Shown: positions 22,486 to 36,400, counted from the first letter of the stretch. The stretch: 64,000 bases of DNA from Phoronis australis (GCA_002633005.1 NMRA01000653.1:1-64000); one strand, 5' to 3'. Notes: generated by a model not told the origin, from the letters alone. Program-made: numbers and translations.

Positions 22486-22640
22486 TAGTCCAGTCATTCT
22501 ACGGATAACCCGGAAAATTGCAACAGAAGGTTTTATTGCATAAATCGTATCCTTTCACACCACTTAGTGGGAAAAAAGTCTACCGGAATCGGAGTGGCGG
22601 AAGTTGGTTTTTCAAGATGGCGGACAAAATGGCCGCCAGA
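22486..22640. repeat. Left terminal inverted repeat of the transposon
   Basis: Pairs with 27450-27614 in inverse orientation. The outer 16 bases match perfectly; the inner part is about 70-80% alike by eye and ends in the first ATGGCGGACAAAATGG motif. Confidence 0.8.
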
Positions 22641-23400
22641 TTTTCTGGTGCTCAATATAACTCAAGAGTGGAATGTGATAGAGTAAAAATTCAAAAAAGG
22701 TTTACTTATGTTTTGTGGGTAAACAAATGCATTGGAAATGGTTTTGCCTGGCTGTGGTGACACCGTTAGCCATTTTCCAAGATGGCCGCCAAATCTTCTT
22801 GAGTCACACAACTTCGCACGAACAGATTAGTGTGTCGTCTAGCTTCAAACGTCGCAATATAGGTTTTCTGGGTCGTCTAATCCATTGAGACACATTGAAT
22901 TTGGCACTAATGATTACTTCCATTTCCATGATGGCGGACAAAATGGCCGCCAGATTTGAAGATGATCATTATAAATCGAGAGTGGAATGTGATAGAGTAA
23001 GAATTCAAAAAGGTTTACCTATCTTTTGTGGGTCAACAAATTCATTGGAAACGTTTTTCATGGCTGTTGTGACACCATCAGCCATTTTCCAAGATGGCCT
23101 CCATAACTATTTCTAATCGCTTAACTTCGCACAAACAGATTAGTGCGTCTTGCTTCAAACATTGTATCATAGGTTTTCTGGGTCGACTAATCCTTTCAAA
23201 CTCATTGCGTTTAGGCTCTAATGATTACTTCCACCATTTTCTAAGATGGCCACCATATAAATTGCGTCGTGTGAGAACTTCAGATTCCAGAGACACGCCA
23301 TATCCTGAGTTTTTTTTTTTAGGTCAGCATGTCCATTACAATAAGTTTTGTCTGGCTCTTGATGATTACTACTACCATTTTCAAGATGGTTTAACGAATA
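22610..23400. repeat. Subterminal repeats with AAGATGGC / ATGGCGGACAAAATGGCC motifs
   Basis: A ~175-base module starting at ATGGCGGACAAAATGGCCGCC occurs at 22617-22790 and again at 22932-23102, each containing AGAGTGGAATGTGATAGAGTAA and ending CCATTTTCCAAGATGGCC. A third, shorter version ends near 23400. AAGATGGC recurs near 22615, 22781, 23089, 23244 and 23383; the inverse form (GCCATTTTGGCGG and similar) recurs near 27117, 27290 and 27455 at the other end. Transposons often bind their transposase through such subterminal arrays; that role here is inference. Confidence 0.65.
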
Positions 23401-23588
23401 ACTTATTTGGGTCAAAAACATCAGGTTTGCCTGGACTGAAGGATCATTCTCCTCCTGAAATAAATGTGCAGTATTGAAAATAACTCTCTGCAATTAATTC
23501 AGTGATCTACTATCCACACTGTCTATGTCACTTACAATTAGTTGTAAATGCTAGTGAATCTATACATAATGAACCAGTATTTACACAA

Positions 23589-26516
23589 CTAATCTCTGTC
23601 AACTGAGAATGAATTGATGCAGCTAAAACCCCGGCATTCTCCACATGCAACCGAGTACGGCAATCCTAACTTCTTGCAAGTACATCTCTTGGAACTGCAG
23701 TTGGTCTTACACGAACATCTCACTACTTTCACCAGGTTCTCTGGTGCTGCTGACTGGTACGTCGTCGTGGGAATGAATTTTGCACCTGCCAGCATCCATC
23801 CCCAATACAGCGAGTCTAGGCCACTGCCACGGAAACTTGACCGCTCTTGCTCTTGATAATATGTCCCGGCAGCATGGAATTTAGCTACTGAAGAAAGTTG
23901 GACTGTGGCTAGTCTGACACCTCATCCACAAGTCGCCTGTATCGCAAGTCATCCAAATTTCCAGAGCCAGTACCACCATCAAGCACTGATACAACTCTTA
24001 TCAGCTTCAAATATGTCTTGCTTCAGCTGCATGTGTCTAGTGAACAATCTTACTAGAGTTTTTGCAGAATTCTCGATCACGCAGTTTCTTGAATGGGAGA
24101 GCCTTTGCTAATACCGAACAGCTGTAATGTTGTGTTGCAACCACCTATTGCATGCGCAAATGGCAAAACTGCGCAAGTTTTGGCACCAAGATACAACTGT
24201 AGTTCCTTGATTACCCAGACTCTCCTTTTGCTTTGGTGCCTCTTGTCAAATTTCATGAACATTGGAATTTCTTCTGAAGTAGCATGGTAACGCAAAAGAA
24301 CCAAGTCTGTATCGTCTGCAATAAGTGTAGTTGGACCTTGTGCTGCGTTCTCTACTGCTGTTTCTACAATTAAAACCTCTGCATCACTTTGAGCTTGTAC
24401 CACTGTGCAACCAGCATTTCCTAGCAAACTTGACAAGAAGTGAATGAATCGTTGTTTGTTTTTGCTCTTTGCCAAAAATGACCTTTTTTACTTGATCACC
24501 ATGTCACCATTGAAGTGAACTTCATTTCCAACCACCCCACCCAGTCTTAGAATATGAGAGACATCTTTAGTTGATGGTCCATCTCAGTAACCATCAAAAA
24601 CAACAGTAGGCTGGGTGCACTTGCTGATGTAATCCACATAAGCTTTACCAAATGACTGAAACATTGCACCTCCAGCCCATGGAATACGGTGAAGGAGAGA
24701 ACAGCCGTCGATTACATGCATCACCGTGTTTTCTGGAAATTGAAATCCTCAGGTAATCCCCCACTGGACCAGATTGCATCAGCTCATATTGATTTATTAG
24801 CGATTTTGGGAAGACCAGATGTATCAACTAGAGCAGGGGAACCAACACACAGCTCAAACTTCAAAAGGCTTGATGAACTTTCACTGCTGTCTTTTGCAGC
24901 TGTCAGGATTTGCTGAAATAGCAGTCATGGATCCACTTTTAGCAGCATGAACTGATTGACTTGACATTGCCACAACCTTGTCTTTCTTTCTGAATGTGAA
25001 GTCTTTCACACTTGACCCCCCATAGACAAGCGAACCGCCTTCCCCACTTCTCTTGCATTTTCGGCACTGACGCATGTGCCTGCAGTCACACCAGTGGCGA
25101 TGTTCTGTAATGTTTCTCTTTAAAATGGATTACTGTTCTGAAGGAATTCAACAGGGCTGCGGATGTCTTTGTCGTCACGCGACTGTCTTGCATGGGTACA
25201 TTCTTTATGCTGTTGACTTGTTTCACAACTCAAGTTTGTCACAGTCTGCATGGCACCATTTATACTTGAGCATGCCGGCAAGGAAAGCAGCCACTGTGCA
25301 CTCTGTGTATCTCCCATTTCGCAACCTCTAGTTAAACCTCCTGTTGTTTTAATACTTTTCATGAGCGTTTGTTCAATTACAAGATCATATCTCATTATGA
25401 CAAGCCTGCCCAGAATCTGTCACTTTGTCTTATGGTGTGTTGGCCGTAGACGTCTGGACAGGTGTCTTCGAGTTGCTACGTCTGCTGCAAGTATATGTAT
25501 GAAGATTTTGCATAAGAGTTGTGACCAGCAGCTACAAAGTAAGGCAGCACTTCAGAAACTGCTTTTAAGTGATGCTCCCAATCTGACTTTATTTCTGCTT
25601 TTAAAAATGTCGAAGGATGTCAATCATCTTCATATACTGTAGCCAAAGACTAATGATTCGACTTTGCAAGGACAAGTCTGATTTATGTGCTTCAATTTTT
25701 ATGGATACCCACAAGACACTCCGACGAGCATACATCATCGCACATGCAGACGTCATGTCAGCAATAAGATCGTCATACTGCTTCAGACCAGCTCTCAAAT
25801 CTTCATGAAGAATATCATTGGCCATTGATTCTTCTAATGAACTATTCTCTGTCTCTGCGAATTCTGAAGACCTATACTCTGATTCAGTCGTGTTTGAATA
25901 TACCAATGGCAGTAGGTTGGAAGCCAAAAGTGAACTCTCGTGAGGGCTTTCCACTGTAATCCAAGGTTCAGAATCGGAAGACACTGGCTAGGCATGGCAT
26001 GCCCCAGAGTATACATCTATTTATGTGATCAGTTGGGATGTCTGGGATGTCTGAAGCATCTGTCTCCATATTTTGACGAGCCAAAATTTGTGTACAAGCA
26101 TTGAACTGCTCTACCTCTTGGCATGGAATCTGTGTGTTCTGTGTTGGTGACGTTTCGGACTCCTGGAATTTCTGAAGAACCTGAATTTCTTTCTTCATTG
26201 GTTTTGGATTGGCGTTACTTGATCTGTCAATGTTTGGACGTGGGATGTTGAATGTTCCGGCTTTTATGATACATGTAGCATTCAGTGCTGAGTCTACTAG
26301 CATATGCCCCCTCACTGCTCTATCCACAATTTTTCCATTTAACATAAGGATCACACTGTTTAATGCATGCACCGTCTCAAGAACTTCTTGAAGCCCTGTG
26401 CCTGACATTACATATCCAATACATCCCAGAAAGCTCATCTCAGTATGAAATCTTAAAAGCCTGGCTAAAAACAAGTGACTGCGGATCACTGTGACAGTCG
26501 TTTTGTTTGCTGGCAC
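23589..26516 (-). pseudogene. Transposon-encoded PIN-like (ADDTD) plus CXC-domain protein gene, decayed
   Basis: Minus-strand pieces in order give the signature of a large multicopy animal protein family usually left uncharacterised. The N-terminal block has SGTGLQEVL, HALNSVILMLNGK and RAVRGHMLVDSAL (near 26400-26270). The middle has VIEQTLMKSIKTTGGLTRG, PACSSINGAMQ and QQHKE..HARQSRDD (25380-25140). A nuclease-like block follows with QRFIHFLSSLL, DAEVLIVETAVENAA, LIADDTDLVLL, RRVWVIKEL, and LPFAHAIGGCNTT..LFGISKG (24450-24100). The C-terminal CXC zinc motif is VRCSCKTNCSSKRCTCKK plus GLPYS.ACGECRG.SC (23730-23600). Acidic residues in ADDTD and GCNTT positions are those expected of a PIN/FEN-type fold, where most relatives have GCDTT, so one acidic residue is Asn here. 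In-frame stops (near 24585 and 24488) and frameshifts show it is dead. Whether the protein is the transposase is not established. Confidence 0.75.
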
Positions 26517-27449
26517 TAATTTCCTCTAAAATCAGTTACCTATGTTCATAAAAAACATGCACGTTAAAGTGAGTCATAACTGTTAAATTTTAATTAATAA
26601 CTTTTTGTTACACAATCGTATTTGCTTTTCATCAAATTCAAGGGGAATCAGCAGCCAAATTCTCAATACATGCCAGCACCAGATGAAATCGATGCTTGGG
26701 AACAACTAATAATATCTCCAATAGCAGAGAAGAAAGCCACTTCCTGCCCAATTTTAGTAAGGGTTTGTGTAATGAATAAGCCAATAAATCCACCAGAATA
26801 ACATATTTTTCTAACAAATATTATTTTTGATACCTCAAATGAATATATTTTACAGAAAAATATTTGAGTTTGTGAAAGTTATTATGAAAATTTAACTAAA
26901 GCCTTTTCTGAAAAACACACCAACTTTTATGTTATATAATATAAAATGTGATTAAAATTCCACATTTAGCATCTAAATCTTAAAAACAAATTATAAAAAC
27001 AATCAACTCATTAACCCTAACTGTAGATTGTAAAATTTTTTTGTGTAAATGCATATCAGGTTACAGACAAAGTCTGCAGAACGTAAATGCGGTAAATTGG
27101 GGTTTGTGAATTGGTAGCCATTTTGGCGGACATTTTGTCAGCCATATTGATTTTTTTCTCGCAAACCAGTGACCAATTGTAAGGTCCAGATATTTTCAAT
27201 TGTCTAACTTACAAAAGAATAAAACTTTTGCCATTTTCAGGGCAAATGTAAAAAGAAATCTTGCAACATGTACTAAATTGCCGATTCGGCCGCCATTTTG
27301 TCGGCCATATTGGTTTTATTTTAAGGAAAATTGGCATGTTTTGATTGGTAATCTTGTTATAAAAAGTATGTAATCAATGACAAACTTTATTGTTTTATTT
27401 TTAGCTGTTACATAAGAGTAATATGCCAGAAAACAGTAAACACCGGTTT

Positions 27450-27614
27450 TGTCGGCCATTTTGACCGCCATGTTGAAAAACCGACTTCCGCCACTCCGAT
27501 TTCGGTAGATTTTTTTTCTGACACCAAGGGATGTTCGAAGATGCCATTTATGCAAAAAAACTGTTGCAATTTTTTCTAGGTTGGGCCCTCTGGACCCCTA
27601 GAATGACTGGACTA
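27450..27614. repeat. Right terminal inverted repeat of the transposon
   Basis: Inverse partner of 22486-22640. It ends TAGAATGACTGGACTA at 27614 and contains the inverse ATGGCGG.CAAAATGGCC motif near 27455-27475. Confidence 0.8.
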
Positions 27615-29208
27615 GTAACTAACCAACCACATCGCAGCATTCTCGACACATCTTCGTCTGCGTTTCTAAACCACCATTTTACCCGACAAACAATGTCGTT
27701 GTCGGTAAAGCTTATTTTAGTCTATAGCTAAAAAATTGTGAGATTGGAATAGCGAAACGGTATTGATATGGCGTGTGTAGATCTGACAGCCGTTATACGT
27801 CTCGCTAAGAATTTCCCGTCATTTTTTGGGCATTCCCTGAGTCGAAAAGTATTGTCGACTGTGTAAACGATGGATTAAACTGTGTGGATGACCAGACCGC
27901 ACACGGGCAGCTAAACTTAACAATGTTGCTGGATTGCTCAAAGGTTAATCACAAATATACTAGTTCCAAGATACGTACTTTTCAGCTTGGAGGCTATACT
28001 GTTGACCTAACTGATTTTGACTCCGGAGTTTCACTCTGTCTCGGCTTCTGCTGGATCCCAGCACTAGTCTAGCGGTAGTCCCCGGAAAGTTGCTTTTAAG
28101 GACATTTTTATTATTTTCCTTTATTTCCACCTACATTAGACATCGTTCTGTTTCCTAGCAAAGGTACATTTTTGTTATTCGTATACCTGTAAGCGGGCGT
28201 TCTCACCACAATTGATAGATTCGATCGCACATATGCTGGGAGGGCGCTAAATTACTGAACCCAAAGCTTTTTTCGAGCTGCTGTCACGAAAAAATGAACA
28301 GTTGAGTAACTTTTTGATGAGAATTTCTAGTATACACTGCGCCTGTAGAGTTAAGGAGAGCTCATTTTGTAATTGCTCAAACGCGATACGTGGATTTATG
28401 AAGCTTTAAAAATATTTTAGTTACTTTTGTCAATGACCACGTTTTGCCACTACACCAGACTCGTCATCTTTTGTTACCATAGCACAGCTTAGTGACCATG
28501 CCAAGTTTAAAATTAAATGCAAACTATCTTGAACTTAAATGTCTTTATGGTCCACTAAATTACGGCCAATTCCATGCGTAAATTTGACTTTTGCACACAG
28601 CCCTAGACCAACCAGAACTAACTGCTCAGTTGCCTAGGATAAGATGAGTATGTGCCTGAGCCACCGACCTGATTTTTTAATCAAAATATTTCGCTCGAAG
28701 ATCAGAAAAGTATAAACAATGCTATCGACTAGACCTACTTTACTTGGAGAACACAATCAGTTGTGACCTACTTTTCTTTTGGCGGAATTTAGCAGACGGC
28801 AGGATAAAAAAATTGGCGGATCTTCACTGATTTTGCTCGAAATATCCTGAAATCTATGCCATCGTACAGATAATTCGACTTTAAGGTAAATACCCAGCAT
28901 TACATGGACATATCGGATCTGTGGTCTTGTCAATTTTCACACGGGGTTCTTCAGATATTTGCTGGCTCAGAGATACTTTCCTTGAACAGTTTTTTCTATC
29001 GTCGCAGCTTTACAAAATCCCAAGTCATGAACGTGTGATTCTCAAATGAAAAATACTGCCTTGTTATCTTTGTCAAAACGTTTTCGGAAAGTGCACCCAT
29101 CAATTACAACAAGAACGTAGTTTATCGACTGTGTATTTGCCTCTGACATCTTGCTTTTTTGTCGGGTGTCACGTGACTTTTCGCAAGGAGGCTGAGCTTA
29201 CAATAGGT
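27615..29208. other. Unassigned spacer between the transposon and unit 2
   Basis: About 1.6 kb with no counterpart in unit 1, where the SAM exon runs straight into the duplicated block. A plus-strand open frame of 62 codons at 27884-28072 has no recognisable features. I see no gene or repeat that I can name. Confidence 0.5.
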
Positions 29209-30485
29209 CAATTGTATTGAAGAGCCACGAGATTGTTTTGGAGTTTTGAAAAAGCCAGCCACGTTTCTTTTCCGTTTGTATGAGTTACTTGCACTAGGTG
29301 CGTTTTACTTTAACGCCCTACCGTAGCCAGAGAAAGTCAAAGTGTAAAACGCAACCAGTCAGCATTCTGTCATTGCCTCGCCTGCTTCCCAGTATTGGGG
29401 GGTATTTGTTAGCCAAAGGTTTTCGAAAAAATGTGGACTAAAGTGTTTTGAAACATACAGAGATTTGATTGCTATCCATAGTATAAGTGTTATGCAGCCG
29501 ACGTTTCACGATTACGACTGAACACTGCCAGTAATTCATTGTAGGTTTGTGTCATTTGACAGTAGGCAATACTGTTCATATCGATATGTGTGTGTCTCGC
29601 ATAAATTTCGCAGAAGTATTTTGACGCATTGTGGTTTTCAAATTGGCTCACTATCGGCTTGAAGACGTTCATGTATATGTCAACCCACCAATACCCACGT
29701 TTTTCTAAATTGACCCCAGTTTATTTTGAAAGCATGGCGAGATTGCGGTTCCGCATACATAATCTTGTATAAACAATTCTTTTCAGTGTGTAACGTTTTG
29801 CATTTCATACGGCTGTCTATATCTGCTATTAAATTGATAAATTATTACTTGTGGAATGCATGTGGTCGGTTCATTTGCAGTCGGATAATGACGTAAAACA
29901 TCACTTTGTCACGCGCCTGTTATCTTTTCTATCATTCAGCTTCGTGCTAACATCTACCAGAACTGGAGTGCTTTCTGTTTACGTACTTCCTTTTAAAAAA
30001 GCTCTGAACACCTAATGAAAAGCGAAATGTGTGGCAGCGGCCTGTCTGGCCTTAGCAAAATGGCGACCACCGAAGTACTTGGTCGGTGAGGTAGAACATT
30101 TGAGTTGTGGGATTAACCGTTTTCGTTTCGTAAGCGCTGATTTTTGGCGAAAGTGCAATCTGTTGTCTCACGGTCTACTGAATTCTGGAATGTTACGTGT
30201 TCTCTTTTGTCTGATTTGTAAAACAATTAATGTACCATCGATTTAAGAGCGGTTACATCTACGACTTTCTGGTACCTTAGACAGTCCTCCACCAAATTGG
30301 CTTAAACCTGTGGAGTGAACATTAAAAAGATCAACAAACGAGGAGTTTAGGAGACATATATTTCATCGACAGTGTGGTCACTCCCGAAACGATCTTTTAC
30401 AATATATTCCAAACATTTTCAAACTGACATGGCAAAATTGAACAACTGTTGAAGAACAGGTTATAAGTAATGTCAAACATTTCAG

Positions 30486-33400
30486 TTACTGATCTGCCTT
30501 CTTTAGTACATCTCCGTGTCCATCCCAGCATTTTTTCGAGCCATCGCACAACACCACAACGTACCCTTTCCTTCTATTGTAAGCAAGTGTTAGGGAGTGA
30601 GCATGCCCGTTGTCGATGGTCGTCGTAACAGTTACTCGCTTTCTCGCCCTCAAATCTTTGATGTCGTCAGGTGACAAAGACAACAGATGCGAATGCTCAC
30701 CAGGAGGATCTCTCACAGTCACAGGAAGCTCATAAGTTAGCGAATCCTAGCGGGAAGAAAAATGTGCCGAAATGTGATACTTGGTGTAATCTTTTGCAAT
30801 GGTTATATTGTCGCGGTACCGGGGTTACTGAAACTTAAACGCCTAGTAGGTTTTCTTTTCCAAGCAAAAGTCTTCAAAATCATATAAGCCCTCCAGAATA
30901 TACAGCCTAGTAACTTATCCTAACTAATCCGATAAGATCAAAGGTTTAAAAAGTGTCTGGATACTGTCTAACAAACCATGCATTTTCAGTGGCTGCTTCT
31001 TATCGCCAGTCGACACTCCTGCCTCTAGCCCAAAGGTGGGACAGGTACTTTCCCTTGACATAAGGTAAATAAACACCAGTAGAGACCAACCAAACTTCAG
31101 TAAACATGTTCAATGTACTGATATAATTCATGATTTAAAAGAAGTTCATTCTTTCACAACAAGACATCTGTGTTTTCCCATGACCTCAGTGAGATATATG
31201 GAAGCCGCTACTTTAGTTGTTTTGTCACTTGTAATACGCAAGTCACAGTTATATAGTTTGTCTTTTTTCTTACGTCAGTTCCATTAAACTTCTGCCCGGA
31301 TGTGAAAGTAGGCGCTTTATAAAGCATATGGCCGTAGCGAGAAAGATCCATGACAACGTCCTTCAAAGCGTCAATTTCCTTCCATATAGCACTGCCTGAA
31401 AGAAACATCAATGGCAAACGATTTCAGTTTTGTGAGAAAAATCTGTCAGACGATATGTTAACCAACACTCATCGTGTCAGTTCCTAACTTTATATCAAGA
31501 CATGGTTTAAAAATTCAACCATGATACACCGTAAAACACTGTTAAAAAACAAAAATGTCTTTATCTCTTACAAAGATGTACTCTACATGAATGCTAGTTG
31601 AACGTTGATTTCAAATAGAACAGTTGTCTGACGCATTTAGAGCCCAAAAACCTCTATACTTCAGGTGTGCATCATATCAATAAACTACACAGTTTGAACT
31701 TTTCTTACCTTCTGCGTACACCGGCATGATGGGATATCTTGTCCTCAGTGAACCCACGCCAGGAATGTTTGGTAACATAGCTCTTGTACCGGCGGCTCTG
31801 ACAGCTCGCAAGTTACCTTGGCGATCCAACACGCCATATGCGCCACCACGTGTTGTGTCGGCAGGATCTTTCAAAAGCTGCAAGAGTCGCACACACAGAT
31901 AGGATCGGATTTCACGTGGGGAGGAATTTATGTCTCGCATGTACATCTCAGTGGGATTTAGAAGGTAATAACAAGTTTACATGATCTCGGAGCCCCCAGA
32001 ATCAGCATTAACCTTTATCTGGCAACAGTATATGTTTCCACGATCTATATGATTTCCTGTCTGGTTTAAGAAGCCTAAGCTCTACACCAGTTACCACTTA
32101 TAAAGTAAACATGCAAAACAAAAGTTTTACCCATATCACCGAAAGGAAGTGACTTTGCGGCCAAGAGGAGGCCTCTCAAATGTGTTTGTGTTTGTGCATA
32201 GGGGAGGCGGCTTTTTGACCATTCCAGTATTTGATAACCAGCGAACGGTATTGAACCACATTCCCTCTATTACCTCTTTACCGCTGTAGAACTCGTCTGG
32301 GGTGATGATGTGCAGTTTACTGTGAGTTCCGTTGTAGGCAAGTTCGGGCTTCAACTCCCCATTACGTCTACCGCCTTTGCTCGTCGGACCACCAGCATAC
32401 ACGGTCTCGATGGTCTTAGACTTTTTGTTGTAGACTCCCTTGAAGTAGTATACCAACATTCAATTTTAACTAATATATCAGCTTGTCTTAGGAGGAAACC
32501 CGATCTTCAAATCTAACTTTTATACACTACTAATCGTTTATGATTAATCTGTTTCGAATTCCTGTCCTTTAGAGGGAGGTACAGACGACGTTTCAGATGG
32601 TCATTCATCAACACAAATGTCTTCTGTGCATAGAACAGATCTCTTAAGAGATTGGGCCTACTTACAAAGAACTTTTGAATAAGAAAGTCCAGTCGTTTAA
32701 TGGTATAAAATGCGAATCGAACGACAACGATACATAACCACTGCTGGGAAGGTGTTGAGTGTGAGAACTACTCAAAAGAGGCAAGTGACAAAAGGTAATC
32801 TACGAGCTTGACATCCAGATTTGTTTCGATTTTTTCAGTTCTTCATGTACTTTAGCTTTAACTCTAGAAAAGAGTATTTGGTTCTCAAGTTGTACCCAAG
32901 CGCCACATGGCAACTCCACGGATAATGTTTCACGTTGATACTAAGACTCTTGAACAAGAACTCGATTTTTTAAATTATAGGGGGTATATCGCCGCTGTTT
33001 TGCTGTCAGCGTTAAAATATCAACAGAAGAACTTTGTTGTCTAAAAACATTGCAGGGGCGGGCAGCAGAGCAGATTATTAACCAGGATTTTGCCAGTCAG
33101 ACATTTGCACCCACGAACTGCCTAATGGTACATGAGATATCTTTACGGGACGGGGGCATGGCCACCTTGCCACTGCTTTGCAATGCATATGTATGATCAA
33201 CGTAAATAAGCAAAGTGTACAGTTATGTGTAACGAGTCGCCATCAAGAAAATTCCTACTATAATTGCAGTAACTCCCTGTCGAAATATAACAATATATAG
33301 CTACATATTAAATCATAGTCGGTTGTCTACATGTACCTTATATTCAAGATTGTATGGATTCCACTTGTAGAGCGGCGTCAAGTATATGATTTCCAACGGT

Positions 33401-36400
33401 ATGGCATAGGTCCAACGTTGAGAGATCTCTGTGCACTTGCCTCGCTTGCATTCTCTATACTTCATTGGCGCCACCTGCAAGGCAATGCTAACATTATCAC
33501 GAGAAACAGGGTTCGCATTTTTTTCACGTATTTGCTCTGACATGATCCTATGGGCTCATTAGAGAGCTTTACAAGCGGCGGGGAGGATTCATACCCGGGT
33601 AGGCTTGTATTGGATATAAGCCTACTATGGGATTATATGTCAGTGCACTGTTGTGATGTGTTCCTCATGATGACATATTTGCGCTAGCTCGTTCAATGAC
33701 AGGTTGCAAGCGAGAAATGAGGTTGGTCTGACCTAGAAAGCTAAGACGTAAAAACCCAACAGTTGGGTGAAGGTATGCACTCGAGGTTAGACGGTTGATA
33801 CCTACGAGGGTTCTGTAGGTCGCAGTATGCATTTTTCTTGGCAGCCACATATTTCTGACTTTATTGTCTGCCTATCTTCTAACCTGTGTGCATTTTATTG
33901 TGGGACACAGACGTAAGAACAAAGACAAACTGTAATTGAATAGCCTAACTGTACAAGTAGAATCCAGGGTCTTGAAGATTACGGTCCATTTGTCGGGTGG
34001 CGGGCCGGGAATCAATGGGCCTCTGCATAGCGTATTTTAGGACATACGGATCGTTGTACCAATAAATGGATTCGAATCTAAGAACTTTTCCCGCGCGTCC
34101 ACTTCAAGAGCACCCGTTCTCTATGGAATGTCTTTAACGTCAACTTGTAGCGACTATGATGGAATCACTCCGTCTACTCGAGACAATGTTTACTGGTGTC
34201 AGATGTCCAAAGAAACCCCCAGTATTTTAGACATCCATGTTTATTATCCTAAGGCTAAAACACATAAACACGTGTACTAATTGGTTAAATGTTAACGGCT
34301 CGTGAGGTTGACGCTTTCAGCGCGTGCACGGCTAGATGCCTGTAGCCGTCAAAACTACGTTCATTTGGAGTCGTTACGCACGCTGACGCTAAGGGCACTC
34401 CATAGTTGCAACCCTTGCGCTTACCTTCGGCTGAGTCGTCATTGCAGCCCACATGTTCATGTCGGCATACCCGCGCGAACGCGTCTTCAGTCCCATCGCT
34501 CCTTTCTTGTACGACTTAAAGTAGCGATGGTAGTAACCTTGGAGTGGAATAAATACATTTTACTTAGTTCCCTGGTAATACAACGTGAAACACAAGACTT
34601 AGATTGTATCCGGCTCCAACTAATGCAATAACGCGCTGGACGCTGAAACATCGTAACAATAGGTGGCACGTTTACATCGACACTATCTTAAACATGGCAA
34701 ATCAAATTTGGTTAATCGTAACGACTCTTCTAATTGACCATTTTCATTTCAAACAAATATTAGTTTTATAACAATGAAAAGCAGCTAATTGGAAACAATA
34801 CTCCCTACTGTCCCAAAGAAAATATTTTAACAAAGAAGGAATCATTCAGAGCACCTCTACCCCTGAAAAACAATGAAGTTTTGGCTATGAAAAGTGGTAG
34901 TGGTGGTGATGAATGCCACTGACAACGAGGCTATTGACGGCAGAAGTGGGAACGGTGATAAAATGATTGACAGCTTACCTGCGTTCACGGGCTGATCAGT
35001 TTTCAGATGATAAGCGGGGTCTCCCATGGCGTTATCAGTCAAGTTAGCACCAGCGTTGTCTTTGCCTGGTATCTGTTCCATGAGTGTGTCCATGAATCCA
35101 TATCTGTTGAAAAAGTCAGGCAATTACGGCACCAGCAAAATGAACAATGAATAGTCACGGCAAGGTTTACCAAGATTGCAAATAGGTGAAATTGCCTTTA
35201 GTGACTTTAGCTCCTAAGGAAACACATGGCTTCGACCACTGTTGTGCCCAATTTTCCACTCTCTGTTCATGACTATGGTTGCTCCTCCACTGTTCTCTAC
35301 CACTGTGCTGAGATTCACCTTAGCCTCTTTTCCAGTGTTCATTTTTCCACATAGGTGGCGCGGTGACACAGGAAAGACTCATCTCTTTGTTTTATTTTTT
35401 GTGGATTCCATTAAACTACTGATCTGTTGGCTGACCACTGTATCCTACGTTAGGCCGTAACTCACTGCAGTCAAGTGTCGTTAGTCAACGCAGGAATTCG
35501 GCGACACGCAACTGGGCAGCCATGTCTTAAAGTTGGTTGGCTTGAGTTTCGAGTATAATTAAATTTCAAATTAAACCGACTTTTGGTATGTTATACTTCT
35601 AAACTAATTATGATCTTTGATCCGGGTCATAAACATTAAGAAATCCTTGATCCGGATGCAAAAAATACCATATCCCATGTCCTTGCAGTCTGTAATAAAA
35701 TCTCGATTAGATTTTTCGGGGGATCCAAAGTATTCCAGCAAAATTAAACGATTTCGACACTGACAAAAAAAAGAAGTGACAACAAAACCCATGAAGACAA
35801 CGAAAACAGACCCAGTATGTTACTTAATTTGCAATCAAGCAGGGGTCCATGAAGACTGGTTCTGAGTCTAATTTTCATGTATTTTCTCCAGGTAACACTT
35901 GCATTGACATCACTTGCCTTTAATGCTGATTTACTAAAGGTACAGAGTAGGTTTGATAAGGCTGCAGGCCATGAACTGGTCATAGCTTATTTTTAGAAAA
36001 TGAACTCTCAACTCACTGCGATGAACCCTCCGAGTCCGTCCACGGCCTGTTGTTTGGGTTGAGCTGGAATCGCGCAGCACGTGAATTCTGATGGTTTGCC
36101 ATCGAGCTACCGAACGCCATGCGGGCACCGAGATCATTCACAACCCTGAATCTATTCAGAGGAATGTCGTCCTTAAGCGGTTGGCACAAGATGCGGTAGT
36201 TCCACTGGGCGTAAGATGGGACACCTTCATCGCTGACGTCCCATAATGTTGTGGGCAGGTAAGCAAGATTTTCATTGCCACTTTTTCGACCTTCAACGCA
36301 AATTAAAGAAATTCCAAAAGAATATTAACCAAAGAACTTTGTATTGCCGCCAAGCAACTGAGGGATAATGATGACATTGTTATTAGAAAGTGTGATAAGA

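Larger units (their letters stand above)
22486..27614 (-). mobile_element. 5.1-kb DNA transposon with TAGTCCAGTCATTCTA ends, PIN-like/CXC gene type
   Basis: The left end TAGTCCAGTCATTCTA (22486-22501) is repeated exactly in inverse orientation at 27599-27614. Inverted similarity continues inward for about 150 bases, including AATTGCAACAG, TTTGCATAAAT, CTACCG.AATCGGAGTGG and CGGAAGT.GGTTTTTCAA. A GTA triplet flanks both sides (22483-22485 and 27615-27617), a possible 3-bp target duplication. Inside are subterminal repeats and one decayed minus-strand gene (23589-26516). The element landed exactly at the junction between the decayed SAM copy and unit 2. I do not recognise the superfamily from its ends; the encoded protein type is a multicopy, mostly unclassified animal family. 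Confidence 0.8.

Noticed and set aside
23614-23856. Plus-strand open frames across the transposon gene
   Set aside because: They are shadows of the minus-strand CXC and PIN-like coding sequence.
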